Source of the DNA: DASVDK01 sp036381125 [NCBI: Thermodesulfobacteriota bacterium]
Lineage (GTDB): Bacteria > DASVDK01
DNA length: 64,000 nt
Direction: 5' to 3'
Assembly (NCBI GenBank): GCA_036381125.1
Contig: DASVDK010000177.1
Coordinates: forward strand, 8,164-72,163
The translations under genes and the position numbers were made by a program. Positions 25,958 through 34,689 of this stretch are shown in pieces; positions within the stretch are counted from its first letter, which is position 1, and each line of letters opens with the position of its first letter. Under the pieces are notes generated by a model. That model did no database searches. It saw nothing but the letters and a program-made list of their open reading frames with translations, and was not told the origin of the DNA.

Positions 25958-26639
25958 CGGTCGCCTCCTGGAGCGCTCGCCGGGCGATGCGCGTGACGAG
26001 CATCGTCGCGGCGAGCGTCGCGACGAGTCCCAGCGCCAGCACCGCGTAGTATCCCACGCCTCGCGGCATCGCCGTGCCGGACGCCAGCCGCGCCAGGTCG
26101 CCGGCCACCGTGCCGTAGTACACGTAGAGGACCATGCCCGGAAGCATACCGACCGAGGCGACGAGGTAGTCGACGAAGCGGACGCGCGTGAGGCCGAGGG
26201 CGTAGTTCAGGACGGTGAAGGGAAAGACCGGCGACAGGCGCAGGAGCAGCACGATCGTCCGTCCGTTTCGCCCGATCGCCCGATCGATGGCGGCGAGCCG
26301 GTCGTCGCCCGCGAGCCGCCGCTCCACGGCCCCGCGGGCCGCGTATCGCGCGATCAGGAACGCGGCGCAGGCGCCCGCGGTGGCGCCGATGGCGACGTAG
26401 AGGATCCCCGCGAGGCCGAAGAGCGCCCCGGCCGCCAGGGTGAGGACCGAGCCGGGCACGAAGGCGACCGTCGCGAGCGCGTAGCCGACCACGAAGGCGG
26501 CCGGCGCGGCGCTGCCGAGGCGGTCCACCCAGCCGAGGACCCACTCGACGTGCGCCCCGACCGCGTGGCCGAGGGCGAGCACGAGCGCGCCCAGGAGGGC
26601 GGCGCCGACGGCGGCCAGGGCGGTCCTGCGCCCGATCAC
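25938..26639 (-). CDS. TVP38/TMEM64 (DedA-like) membrane protein
   Basis: This 233-aa protein has six hydrophobic segments. The SNARE-associated/VTT signature is visible: VAFVPGSVLTLAAGALFG, then ARYAARGAVERRL, then LLRLSPVFPFTVLNYALGLT. The GTG at 26639 follows GGGAGA by about 8 nt and gives the usual length; an upstream ATG (26711) would add an unlikely hydrophilic tail. Related proteins scramble or transport lipids. It is co-transcribed with the oxidoreductase that follows. Confidence 0.82.
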   Translation of the reverse strand: MIGRRTALAAVGAALLGALVLALGHAVGAHVEWVLGWVDRLGSAAPAAFVVGYALATVAFVPGSVLTLAAGALFGLAGILYVAIGATAGACAAFLIARYAARGAVERRLAGDDRLAAIDRAIGRNGRTIVLLLRLSPVFPFTVLNYALGLTRVRFVDYLVASVGMLPGMVLYVYYGTVAGDLARLASGTAMPRGVGYYAVLALGLVATLAATMLVTRIARRALQEATDAAAGR

Positions 26640-26885
26640 GACGCGTCTCCCATCGGTCGTGATGCTTGCACATGGCCGCGCCCTTGACAGGGCCGTCCGT
26701 CCCGACGGCAAGCGCCGCCACGCCCGCGGCCGGCGGAGTCGGGCGCCCGACCGTCGTGACCATCGGGCCGGAGGGCCCGCCCCGGCCGGCGCGGTGGTTG
26801 CCGGGGGCTCCGGGCGCCGGCGGCCCTCCCGTCGACGGTCGTCCGGGCGGCCTGCGTCGTCCTCGCCGGCGCGAACCTCTCGCGG

Positions 26886-26915
26886 CTGCCGTGCCGGTTG
26901 CTGCCGTGCCGGTTC
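26886..26915. repeat. Two tandem 15-bp units
   Basis: CTGCCGTGCCGGTTG is followed directly by CTGCCGTGCCGGTTC. The units differ in the last base only. Confidence 0.7.
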
Positions 26916-26988
26916 ATGTCGTACCCGGCGTTCCCCTCGGGCACCTGGCCTCGATCCCGCTCCGGCGTCTGCCCGGGCTCGTCGAGCA

Positions 26989-27017
26989 TTGACACCATCA
27001 CCGGGGCGCTGTACGCT
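26989..27017 (+). promoter_or_regulatory. Predicted sigma70 promoter of the SulP transporter gene
   Basis: A perfect TTGACA (26989-26994) and TACGCT (27012-27017) are separated by 17 bp. The -10 lies 108 bp upstream of the SulP start codon. Confidence 0.6.
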
Positions 27018-27125
27018 CCCGCCGCCATTCGGTCACTCGCGGAGTCAGGTCGCTCGACCGCGTCGTCAGTCATTCGTATCGCAAAGTCAGGCACCGGGAC
27101 CGCGCTCGCCGCAGGAAGGCCCCTC

Positions 27126-28838
27126 ATGTTCATCCCCAAGCTCGTGGTCACCTTGCGGGAGGGGTACACCCGCGCCCAGTTCACGTCCGACGTCGTCGCC
27201 GGGGTCATCGTCGGCATCGTCGCGCTGCCGCTCGCGATGGCGTTCGCCATCGCCTCCGGCGTGCCGCCCGAGCGCGGCCTCTACACGGCCATCGTGGCGG
27301 GGTTCCTCATCTCGGCGCTCGGCGGCAGCCGGGTGCAGATCGGCGGGCCGACCGGCGCCTTCGTCGTGATCGTCGGCGCCATCGTCCACCAGTACGGCTA
27401 CACGGGGCTCGCCGTCGCCACGTTCATGGCCGGCCTGGTGCTGATCGGCATGGGCATCGCGCGGCTCGGCGGCACCATCAAGTTCATCCCCTTCCCCGTG
27501 ACGACCGGCTTCACCTCCGGGATCGCCGTCATCATCTTCTCCTCGCAGATCAAGGACCTCCTCGGGCTCCGGATGGCCGAGGTCCCGCTCGAGTTCGTCG
27601 AGAAGTGGGAGGCCTACTGGGCGAACCTCGCGACCGTTTCCTGGCCGACCGCGGCGCTCTCGGCCGGGTGCCTCGCCCTGATCCTGCTGTGGCCGAGGGT
27701 CACCCGGCGGATACCGGGCGCGGTGGTCGTGCTCGTGGTCGCGACCGCCGCGTCGGCGGCCCTCGGGCTGCCGGTGGAGACGATCGGCTCGCGATTCGGG
27801 CAGATCCCGCACGGGCTCCCCGAGCCCGAGGTGCCCGCCATCGGGGTGACCGAGGTCCTCGACCTCGTCGGGCCGGCGCTCACCATCGCCATGCTGGCCG
27901 CGATCGAGTCGCTCCTCTCGGCCGTCGTGGCCGACGGCATGATCGGCGGCCGCCACAAGTCGAACATGGAGCTGGTGGCCCAGGGCGTGGCCAACATCGC
28001 GTCGCCGATCTTCGGCGGCATCCCCGCCACGGGGGCCATCGCCCGCACCGCCACCAACGTGAAGAACGGGGCGCGGACGCCGGTGGCCGGAATCGTGCAC
28101 GCGCTGACGCTCCTGCTCATCCTCGTCGCCTTCGGCGGGCTCGCGAAGTACGTGCCGCTCGCCGCGCTCGCCGCCATCCTCGTCGTGGTGTCGTACAACA
28201 TGAGCGAGTGGCGCTCGTTCCGGGCGCTCCTGCGCGGGCCGAGGAGCGACGTCGCGGTCCTCCTGGCCACCTTCGGCCTCACGGTCCTCGTGGACCTCAC
28301 GGTCGCCGTGGCGGTCGGCATGGTCCTCGCGGCCTTCCTCTTCATGAAGCGGATGGCGGACGTGACGGACATCCACGCGATCACCAAGGAGTTCCGCGAG
28401 GCCGACGACCTGAACGGCGCCGACCCGATGTCGATCGAGAAGCGGACGGTACCGAAGGAGGTCGAGGTCTACGAGGTGAACGGGCCCTTCTTCTTCGGCG
28501 TGGCCGACCGGGTGAAGGACATCCTGTCGGTCATCGGCACGCCGCCGCGGGTCTTCATCCTGCGCATGCGCAACGTGCCGGCCATGGACGCGACCGGGAT
28601 GAACGCCCTCATGGACCTCCACGCCAAGTGCGTGCGCCAGGGCACGACGCTCATCCTGTCGGGCATCCACGCCCAGCCGCTCGTCGCGCTCGAGAAGTCG
28701 GGCAACGTCGAGCGGATCGGCCGCGAGAACCTCGCCGCCGACATCGACGCGGCGCTCGCCCGCGCCCGCGACATCCTCGAGGGGCGGGTCCCCGAGGTCG
28801 CCGCCCGCGCGCCCGCCGCCGCGCCGACGCACCGGTAG
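27126..28838 (+). CDS. SulP-family anion transporter with STAS domain
   Basis: This 570-aa secondary transporter has 10-14 membrane helices. The SulP signature region SDVVAGVIVGIVALPLAMAF is near residue 20, GLYTAIVAGFLISALGGSR near residue 45, and QIGGPTGAFVVIVGAIV follows. A cytoplasmic STAS domain (about residues 440-560; FILRMRNVPAMDATGMNALM) ends the protein. Family members carry sulfate, bicarbonate or dicarboxylates; the ion here cannot be read. The start ATG 27126 is preceded by GGAAGG. It has its own promoter. Confidence 0.9.
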   Translation: MFIPKLVVTLREGYTRAQFTSDVVAGVIVGIVALPLAMAFAIASGVPPERGLYTAIVAGFLISALGGSRVQIGGPTGAFVVIVGAIVHQYGYTGLAVATFMAGLVLIGMGIARLGGTIKFIPFPVTTGFTSGIAVIIFSSQIKDLLGLRMAEVPLEFVEKWEAYWANLATVSWPTAALSAGCLALILLWPRVTRRIPGAVVVLVVATAASAALGLPVETIGSRFGQIPHGLPEPEVPAIGVTEVLDLVGPALTIAMLAAIESLLSAVVADGMIGGRHKSNMELVAQGVANIASPIFGGIPATGAIARTATNVKNGARTPVAGIVHALTLLLILVAFGGLAKYVPLAALAAILVVVSYNMSEWRSFRALLRGPRSDVAVLLATFGLTVLVDLTVAVAVGMVLAAFLFMKRMADVTDIHAITKEFREADDLNGADPMSIEKRTVPKEVEVYEVNGPFFFGVADRVKDILSVIGTPPRVFILRMRNVPAMDATGMNALMDLHAKCVRQGTTLILSGIHAQPLVALEKSGNVERIGRENLAADIDAALARARDILEGRVPEVAARAPAAAPTHR

Positions 28839-29021
28839 CGCCGCGCCGGCGCCTCGGTATCCGGGTCGGATGGGGCCTCTCACCACAGGGAGCTCCTCGC
28901 CCCGGCCGTCGCGCGAGCCGCGTGCCGAGCAGGCGTGCGCCCCCGGCGGTCACTGCGCTCGTCCCCGCGCACCGGCCGCAAGCGGCAGGCCCTGTCTCCG
29001 AACGTCCCCGGCGTCGTGCGC

Positions 29022-29351
29022 TCAGCGGTGCTCGTAGCGCTCGACTGTCAGGGCGTAGTCGTTCGACAGGACTTCCTCGAGGCGGCGAACGAGGCCGTCG
29101 ATCTCGGCGCGCACCTCCGGCCGCCTGCCGTCGGCGCGCCTCAGACCGAAGTTGACCAGGTATCCCACCGGCCGGTTCTTCGTCGCGGTCGTATACCAGC
29201 ACGTGGAGATCGTCACGGGCTCCTCGATGCTCGCCAGGCGCCGCGTGAAGTATCGGCAGTTCGCGGGCTGCTGGGTGATGCGAATCTCCTCCGCGTCGCC
29301 GAGGCGGAGGACGGCTTGCGCCAGCGTCTCGTCCGGTCGAGGCGGCAGCAC
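29022..29351 (-). CDS. Hypothetical protein downstream of glycogen phosphorylase
   Basis: This protein of about 109 aa is not recognised. Coding is supported by strong third-position GC and a regular sequence (ITQQPANCRYFTRRLASIEE, then GYLVNFGLRRADGRRPEV, then an amphipathic C-terminal helix). The start is uncertain: in-frame GTGs at 29351, 29363 and 29390 all lack a clear ribosome site. It lies 20-60 nt after the phosphorylase gene and may be its translationally coupled partner. Confidence 0.5.
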   Translation of the reverse strand: MLPPRPDETLAQAVLRLGDAEEIRITQQPANCRYFTRRLASIEEPVTISTCWYTTATKNRPVGYLVNFGLRRADGRRPEVRAEIDGLVRRLEEVLSNDYALTVERYEHR

Positions 29352-29410
29352 GCTCGACCGCACGCCGGCGTTGCAGGTAGGGGCGTGCACGCCGCGACCG
29401 ATGCCAGCAC

Positions 29411-31915
29411 CTACGCGATCCCCCAGATCCCCCTGGCGTACTCGAGGATCGTCCGGTCGCTCGAGAAGAAGCCGGCGCGCGCGATGTTGACGAGGGCGGA
29501 GCGGGCCCAGCCGTGCCGGTCGGCGTAGCGCTGCACGGCCTGCGACTGCGCCGCCGCGTAGGCCGGCAGGTCGGCCAGGACGAAGTAGCGGTCGCCGTGG
29601 ACCATGAGCGCGTCGTGAATGGGGGCGAAGAGCGAGGGGTCGCCGCCGTTCAGCCAGCGGCTCCGGAGCGCCTCCACCGCCTGGGCGACCTCGGGATGGC
29701 GGCTCGCCACCTCGGCCGGACGGTAGCTGCCGGCCGACCGCATCGCGGCCACCTCCTCGGTCCTGAGGCCGAAGATGAAGATGTGCTCGGGGCCCACGCG
29801 CTCGAGGATCTCGACGTTCGCGCCGTCGAGCGTGCCGATCGTCAGCGCCCCGTTCATCTGGAACTTCATGTTCCCGGTGCCGGAGGCCTCGTGGCCGGCG
29901 GTGGAGATCTGCTCGGACAGGTCGGCGGCCGGAATGATCTTCTCGGCGAGCGACACGCGGTAGTTCGGGACGAACACGACCGAGAGCCGGCCGCGGCAGT
30001 CGGGGTCGGCGTTGATCACCTCGCCGAGCCGCGTGAGGAGCCGGATGACGAGCTTGGCCATGTGGTAGCCCGGCGCGGCCTTCGCCGCGAACACGAACGT
30101 CTGCGGCTGCACGTAGTCGCGCGGCCTGGCCTTGATGCGCTGGTAGAGCACGAGGATGTGCAGCGCGTTGAGGAGCTGTCGCTTGTACTCGTGGAGCCGC
30201 TTCACCTGGACGTCGAAGAGCGAGTCGGGCTCGACGGCGACCCTGCACTCCTGCCGGATGATCGCGGCGAGCTGCTCCTTCTTGCGCCGCTTGACCGCGA
30301 GGAACTCGCTCCGGGTGTCGAAGTCGTCGGCGTAGGGCTCGAGGCGCGCGAGCTGCTCGAGGTCGGTCACCCAGCGGTCGCCGATGCGGCTCGTGATGAG
30401 CGCGGACAGCTCGGGGTTCGCCGCGAGGAGCCACCGGCGCGGCGTCACGCCGTTGGTCTTGTTGCTGAAGCGCTCGGGCCAGAGCTCCGCGAAGTCGGGG
30501 ACGAGCTGGGTCGCGACGAGGCGCGAGTGGAGCGCCGACACGCCGTTCACCGCGTGGCTCCCCGCGATGGCGAGGTTGGCCATGCGGGCGCGCTTCTCGT
30601 TCCCCTCCTCGATGAGCGACATGCGGCGCAGCCTCGCCGGGTCGTTCGGCCAGCGGCGCCGCACCTCGGCGAGGAGCCACTCGTTGATGTCGTAGATGAT
30701 CTGGAGGTGGCGGGGGAGGAAGCGCGAGACCATCTCGATCGGCCAGCTCTCGAGCGCCTCGGGCATGAGCGTGTGGTTCGTGTAGCCGAACGTCCGCGTC
30801 GTGAGCTGCCAGGCCTCGTCCCAGTCGAGCCCTTCCTCGTCGAGGAGGACGCGCATCAGCTCCGGGATCGCCAGCGCGGGGTGGGTGTCGTTCAACTGGA
30901 TCGCCACCTTGTCGGCGAACTCGAGCAGGTACGGGTCGCCGGGCCGCTCGCGCTTGTAGCGGCGGACGATGTCCTGGACGGCGCACGCGACGAAGAAGTA
31001 CTCCTGCTTGAGGCGCAGCTCCTGGCCGCTGCGCACGGAGTCGGACGGGTAGAGGATCTTCGAGATCGTCTCGGAGAGCGCCTTGTCCTCGACGGCGCCC
31101 ACGTAGTCGCCCCGGTTGAACTTGACGAGGTCGAGCTCGTTCGAGGCCTTGGCGGCCCAGAGCCGCAGGCGGTTGACGGTCTTGCCGCCGTAGCCGACGA
31201 TCGGCATGTCGTACGGGACGCCGAGGATCGTCTCGCCCCCCACCCATCGGGGGCGGTAGCGGCCCCGGGCGTCGACGTCGTCCTCGAGCCGCCCGAAGAA
31301 CCTGACGGTGACCGTGTCGTCGGGGCGCACGACCTCCCACGGGTTGCCGTACCGCAGCCAGTGGTCCGGGTCCTCCACCTGGAACCCGTCGACGATCCGC
31401 TGCTCGAACATCCCGTACTCGTACCGGAGGCCGTAGCCGTGCCCCGGCAGCCCGAGCGTGGCGAGCGAGTCGAGGAAGCAGGCGGCGAGGCGGCCGAGGC
31501 CTCCGTTGCCGAGCCCCGCGTCCAGCTCCTCCTCCAGCACGTCGTCGAGGTCGACGCCGAGGTCGGCGAGGATCTCGCGCGCCGTGTCGCGGATGCCGAG
31601 GTTGATGAGGTTGTTGCCGAGCAGGCGGCCGACCAGGAACTCCATCGACAGGTAGTAGACCTGCTTGCGATCGGCGGCCCGGGTCTCCTGCTCGGTGCGC
31701 AGCATCCGCTCGACGAGGCGGTCGCGCACGGTGAGCGAGAGGCTCACGAGCCGGTCGAGGTTGGTCGACTCGCTCCACCGCTTGCCGAGCGCGCACTTGA
31801 GGTAGCGGATGAACGAGCGCTCGATCGCCGCACGGTCGGTGCCGAGCGAGGCCTCCTGCCAGATGGCCGGTTCGCTGGCGAACGGCGACGAGGTACGGGT
31901 GACGGCGCGGCTCAT
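29411..31915 (-). CDS. glgP: Glycogen/alpha-glucan phosphorylase
   Basis: This 834-aa enzyme phosphorolyses alpha-1,4-glucans to glucose-1-phosphate. The PLP site is complete: EASGTGNMKFQMNGALTIG (Lys, about residue 680) and TLDGANVEI follow the family pattern exactly. The N-terminal YLSMEFLVGRLLGNNLINLG and the active-site loop GLGNGGLGRLAACFLDSLAT are also present. Length and motifs match the GlgP/MalP family. GGAGGA precedes the ATG by 8 nt. No other glycogen genes are within the window. Confidence 0.95.
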   Translation of the reverse strand: MSRAVTRTSSPFASEPAIWQEASLGTDRAAIERSFIRYLKCALGKRWSESTNLDRLVSLSLTVRDRLVERMLRTEQETRAADRKQVYYLSMEFLVGRLLGNNLINLGIRDTAREILADLGVDLDDVLEEELDAGLGNGGLGRLAACFLDSLATLGLPGHGYGLRYEYGMFEQRIVDGFQVEDPDHWLRYGNPWEVVRPDDTVTVRFFGRLEDDVDARGRYRPRWVGGETILGVPYDMPIVGYGGKTVNRLRLWAAKASNELDLVKFNRGDYVGAVEDKALSETISKILYPSDSVRSGQELRLKQEYFFVACAVQDIVRRYKRERPGDPYLLEFADKVAIQLNDTHPALAIPELMRVLLDEEGLDWDEAWQLTTRTFGYTNHTLMPEALESWPIEMVSRFLPRHLQIIYDINEWLLAEVRRRWPNDPARLRRMSLIEEGNEKRARMANLAIAGSHAVNGVSALHSRLVATQLVPDFAELWPERFSNKTNGVTPRRWLLAANPELSALITSRIGDRWVTDLEQLARLEPYADDFDTRSEFLAVKRRKKEQLAAIIRQECRVAVEPDSLFDVQVKRLHEYKRQLLNALHILVLYQRIKARPRDYVQPQTFVFAAKAAPGYHMAKLVIRLLTRLGEVINADPDCRGRLSVVFVPNYRVSLAEKIIPAADLSEQISTAGHEASGTGNMKFQMNGALTIGTLDGANVEILERVGPEHIFIFGLRTEEVAAMRSAGSYRPAEVASRHPEVAQAVEALRSRWLNGGDPSLFAPIHDALMVHGDRYFVLADLPAYAAAQSQAVQRYADRHGWARSALVNIARAGFFSSDRTILEYARGIWGIA

Positions 31916-32037
31916 CGGGCGTATCCTCCGGACGGCCGGAGGGTAGTGAGAGGGGGGGCCGCTGTCAACCAGGCCGACAGCCGGGCGCGGGAAAGTGCTT
32001 TCCGAACGCCTGCGAAGTGTAATAAAGTCGGCAGTCG

Positions 32038-32949
32038 ATGGCCCGGCCGATCAAGCTGTCGGTTGTCATCCCGACCTACAACCGGGGCTGGCGGATCGTC
32101 CAGTGCCTCGACGCGCTGGCCCGGCAGGCGGGCGGCTGGGACGAGGCCGAGGTCATCGTCGTCGACGACGGGTCGACGGACGATACGCTCGATCGGCTGC
32201 GGAGCTACCCGCCGCCCCCCTTCCGCCTTCGGGTGCTCACGAAGCCCAACGGAGGGTGCGGGAGCGCCCGGAACCTCGGGCACGCGAAGGCGCGAGGCGA
32301 GTGGGTGGCCTGCCTGGACGACGACTGCGTCGTCCCGCCCGACTGGCTCCGGACGGCGCTGGCGGCCATTGCCGCGAACCCCGATGCGGCCGCCGTCGGC
32401 GGTCTCGTCGAACCGATCTCGGCCGACGGTCTGGTGAGCCGGTACACCCGCGCGCGCCGCGTCCTGGCCGGTCCGTCGATCATCGGGGATCGGGTGGTCG
32501 CGGTCGTCACCGCCAACGCGCTCTTCCGCAAGGCGTCCCTCGACGCCATCGGCGGGTTCGACGAGCGCTTCCGATTCCCGGGGGGCGAGGACGTGGACGT
32601 GTGCCAGCGCCTCCTGGCCGCCGGGGGCCGCCTGGTCGCCGACACGCGCCTGGTCGTGCGTCACCACCACCGGCAGGGGCTGCGTCCGCTGCTCGCCCAG
32701 GTCTACTGGTACGGACACGGGTCGGGGCTGCTCAACTGCAAGGCGCGGCGCCGGCCGCTGCGGCTGCACGCGCCGGTCAAGGCCCTCTCCGCCGCGGGTT
32801 TTCTCCTGATGACGCCCCTCTACGCCGCCCGGTACGCGGCCAGTCGGGCCGATCGCCTCGAGGGCGCCGCCTTCGGCTGCATCGAGGGCTTCAGGCGAGC
32901 CGCCTACGCGCTCGGCAAGGCCCGCGGGCTCTGGCGGGGCTTCGCCTGA
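32038..32949 (+). CDS. Glycosyltransferase family 2
   Basis: This 303-aa GT-A enzyme starts KLSVVIPTYNRGWRIVQCL and has the nucleotide-binding EVIVVDDGSTDDT, the metal-binding WVACLDDDCVVPPDW (DxD) and the acceptor-site FPGGEDVDVCQRLLAAGG (ED motif). C-terminal hydrophobic segments (about residues 240-265) may anchor it to the membrane. The gene lacks a Shine-Dalgarno sequence, and a TAATAA box is 12 nt before the ATG. The acceptor is unknown. Confidence 0.87.
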   Translation: MARPIKLSVVIPTYNRGWRIVQCLDALARQAGGWDEAEVIVVDDGSTDDTLDRLRSYPPPPFRLRVLTKPNGGCGSARNLGHAKARGEWVACLDDDCVVPPDWLRTALAAIAANPDAAAVGGLVEPISADGLVSRYTRARRVLAGPSIIGDRVVAVVTANALFRKASLDAIGGFDERFRFPGGEDVDVCQRLLAAGGRLVADTRLVVRHHHRQGLRPLLAQVYWYGHGSGLLNCKARRRPLRLHAPVKALSAAGFLLMTPLYAARYAASRADRLEGAAFGCIEGFRRAAYALGKARGLWRGFA

Positions 32950-32974
32950 GCGCGAAGGCCCACGCGGCGCCCGC

Positions 32975-32980
32975 TATACT
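32975..32980 (+). promoter_or_regulatory. -10-like box of a probable leaderless transcript
   Basis: TATACT is followed by 7 nt and the ATG at 32988, with no ribosome site between. Confidence 0.45.
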
Positions 32981-32987
32981 TCGGGCC

Positions 32988-33650
32988 ATGCGACCCCCGT
33001 CCGTCCGTCCGGCCGTGGATGACCCGGCGTTCTGGGAGGCCCTCTACGCGAGCGGCCGCGACGGCTGGGACCTCGGCGGCCCGACGCCGATCCTCGAGCG
33101 GGTGATCGGCGAGGGGGCGCTTCCCCCCGGCGCCCGCGTGGCCGTGCCGGGGTGCGGCCGCGGGTACGACGCTCGCCTGCTCGCCGACCTGGGATACCCG
33201 ACATGGGGCTTCGACTTCGCCCCCAGCGCGGTGGCCGAGGCGCGGCGGCTCGCCGGCGCCGCGTTCGCGGCCTCGGGGCCAGGCCCCGCGCCGCTCGTCT
33301 TCGAGTCGCGCGACGTCTTCACCCTGCCCGGCGCCTACGACGGGGCCTTCGACGCGGTCTGGGAGTACACATGCTTCCCGGCCATCGACCCGGCGCGCCG
33401 CGCCGAGTACGTCGAGGTACTGCGGCGGATCCTCGCGCCGGGCGGTCGCCTGCTCGCCCTCTTCTTCCCGGTGGAGGAGGCCCCGCGCAGCGAGGGGCCG
33501 CCCTTCGCCTCGACGCGGGGCGAGGTCCGCGCGCTGCTCGAACGGGCGTTCCGGATCGACGCGGCGGAGGATCCGCCCGACTCGATCCCGCTGCGGCGGG
33601 GCAAGGAGTGGCTCGTACGGGCGACGCGGCTGGACCAGGACCCATGGTGA
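32988..33650 (+). CDS. TPMT-like SAM-dependent methyltransferase
   Basis: This 220-aa class I methyltransferase of the thiopurine-methyltransferase-like group has FWEALYASGRDGWDLGGPTPI near the N-terminus (the W-x-G-x-P element), the SAM loop VAVPGCGRGYDARLLADLGY (about residue 48), WGFDFAPSAV and FDAVWEYTCFPAIDP. Relatives detoxify selenium or tellurium oxyanions or thiols. The substrate is unknown. It follows the glycosyltransferase by 38 nt but carries its own leaderless-type promoter. Confidence 0.83.
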   Translation: MRPPSVRPAVDDPAFWEALYASGRDGWDLGGPTPILERVIGEGALPPGARVAVPGCGRGYDARLLADLGYPTWGFDFAPSAVAEARRLAGAAFAASGPGPAPLVFESRDVFTLPGAYDGAFDAVWEYTCFPAIDPARRAEYVEVLRRILAPGGRLLALFFPVEEAPRSEGPPFASTRGEVRALLERAFRIDAAEDPPDSIPLRRGKEWLVRATRLDQDPW

Positions 33651-33756
33651 GCGTGGCCATCGGGCAACCTTGGGGCGCGAATGGCGAGACTTCCAGAATG
33701 GATGCCAGACGGATGCTGGGCGAGCGCGCCCGACCTGTCGGCGAGGCGGCAGCCCG

Positions 33757-34650
33757 ATGAGCCGTTCGGAAGCGCCCCCGCGCGCGGTCGCCGACCTGGC
33801 CGATCGGGTCTCGACCGAGGGGGGCCAGGTCGTCGGGGTATACCGCGAGCCGGTGGGCGGCCACTGGCACGTCTTCGCCCTGATCCCGGTCGACCGGCTC
33901 GAGCCGACGCCGTTCCAGCGCGATCGCTCGAAGCCGCACGTCGAGCGCCTGCGGACCGTGATCGCCCGGCTCGACCGCTTCGTGGACCCCCTCGTGGCCG
34001 TCCCGGCGCCGGAGCCGGGGCGCTACTGGGTGCCGAACGGCAGCCACCGGCTCGCGGCGCTCGAGAAGCTCAGGGCGCGGCGGGCGCCGGTGATCCTCGT
34101 GCCCGAGGTCGACACCGCCTACGAGATCCTCGCCCTCAACACCGAGAAGGCCCACACGCTCAAGGAGAAGTCGCTCGAGGTCGTCCGGATGCTCCGGGGC
34201 CTGGCCGAGGCGCGCCCGCGCGCCACCGAGGCGTCGCTGGCCGCGGTCTTCGAGGCGCCCCACTTCGCCACGCTCGGCCTTCTCTACGAGGCGAAGCCGC
34301 GCTTCGCCGGCGGCGCGTTCGCCCCCATCCTCCGGCGGGTGGACCGGTTCCTCGACCTCACGCTCCCGAAGGCGCTCGCCGAGCGGGAGCGCCGGGCAGA
34401 CCTCGTCTCCACCGCGGACGACCACCTCACCGCGCTCGTGGCGAAGCTCAGGCGCCGAGGCGTCACGCATCCGTACGTCAAGCCCTATCTCCTCGCCCGC
34501 TGCTCGCCGCTCACGCGCGCTCGCAAGCGGCTCCCCTCGTTCGACCAGACCTTCGAGCGGCTGGCCGAGGCGCTCGCGGCCTTCGACGTGGCCTCGGTGC
34601 GCGCGGACGCCATCGCGCGCGCGGCCATGGCCCCTCCGGCCGCCGAGTAG
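33757..34650 (+). CDS. Stand-alone ParB/Srx-fold domain protein
   Basis: This 297-aa protein has an N-terminal ParB-like domain (residues about 40-140): IPVDRLEPTPFQRDRSKPHV, then the box with PNGSHRLAALEKLRARRAPV, where chromosomal ParB has GERR. Then comes a helical region with no typical ParB HTH-DNA-binding order. No parA gene lies next to it, so it is not the chromosome-partition ParB. It may be a nuclease or CTP-binding switch; this is inference. The ATG 33757 start gives the full domain. Confidence 0.7.
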   Translation: MSRSEAPPRAVADLADRVSTEGGQVVGVYREPVGGHWHVFALIPVDRLEPTPFQRDRSKPHVERLRTVIARLDRFVDPLVAVPAPEPGRYWVPNGSHRLAALEKLRARRAPVILVPEVDTAYEILALNTEKAHTLKEKSLEVVRMLRGLAEARPRATEASLAAVFEAPHFATLGLLYEAKPRFAGGAFAPILRRVDRFLDLTLPKALAERERRADLVSTADDHLTALVAKLRRRGVTHPYVKPYLLARCSPLTRARKRLPSFDQTFERLAEALAAFDVASVRADAIARAAMAPPAAE

Positions 34651-34676
34651 GCCGAGCATCCGCCCGCGCTGCCGGG

Positions 34677-34682
34677 TACAAT
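34677..34682 (+). promoter_or_regulatory. -10-like box of a probable leaderless transcript
   Basis: TACAAT is followed by 7 nt and then the ATG at 34690, with no ribosome site between. Confidence 0.4.
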
Positions 34683-34689
34683 CGCCTCC

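Larger units (their letters stand above)
26640..27125. other. Intergenic region between the TVP38 and SulP genes
   Basis: No gene is supported in these 486 bp. They hold the divergent start regions, a 15-bp tandem repeat at 26886-26915 and the sulP promoter at 26989-27017. About 100 nt separate that promoter from the SulP start, enough for a leader with regulatory structure. Confidence 0.5.

Noticed and set aside
33757-34650. Chromosome partition protein ParB and a nearby origin
   Set aside because: No parA, parS-like palindromes, dnaA or gidAB genes are nearby. The ParB box is atypical.
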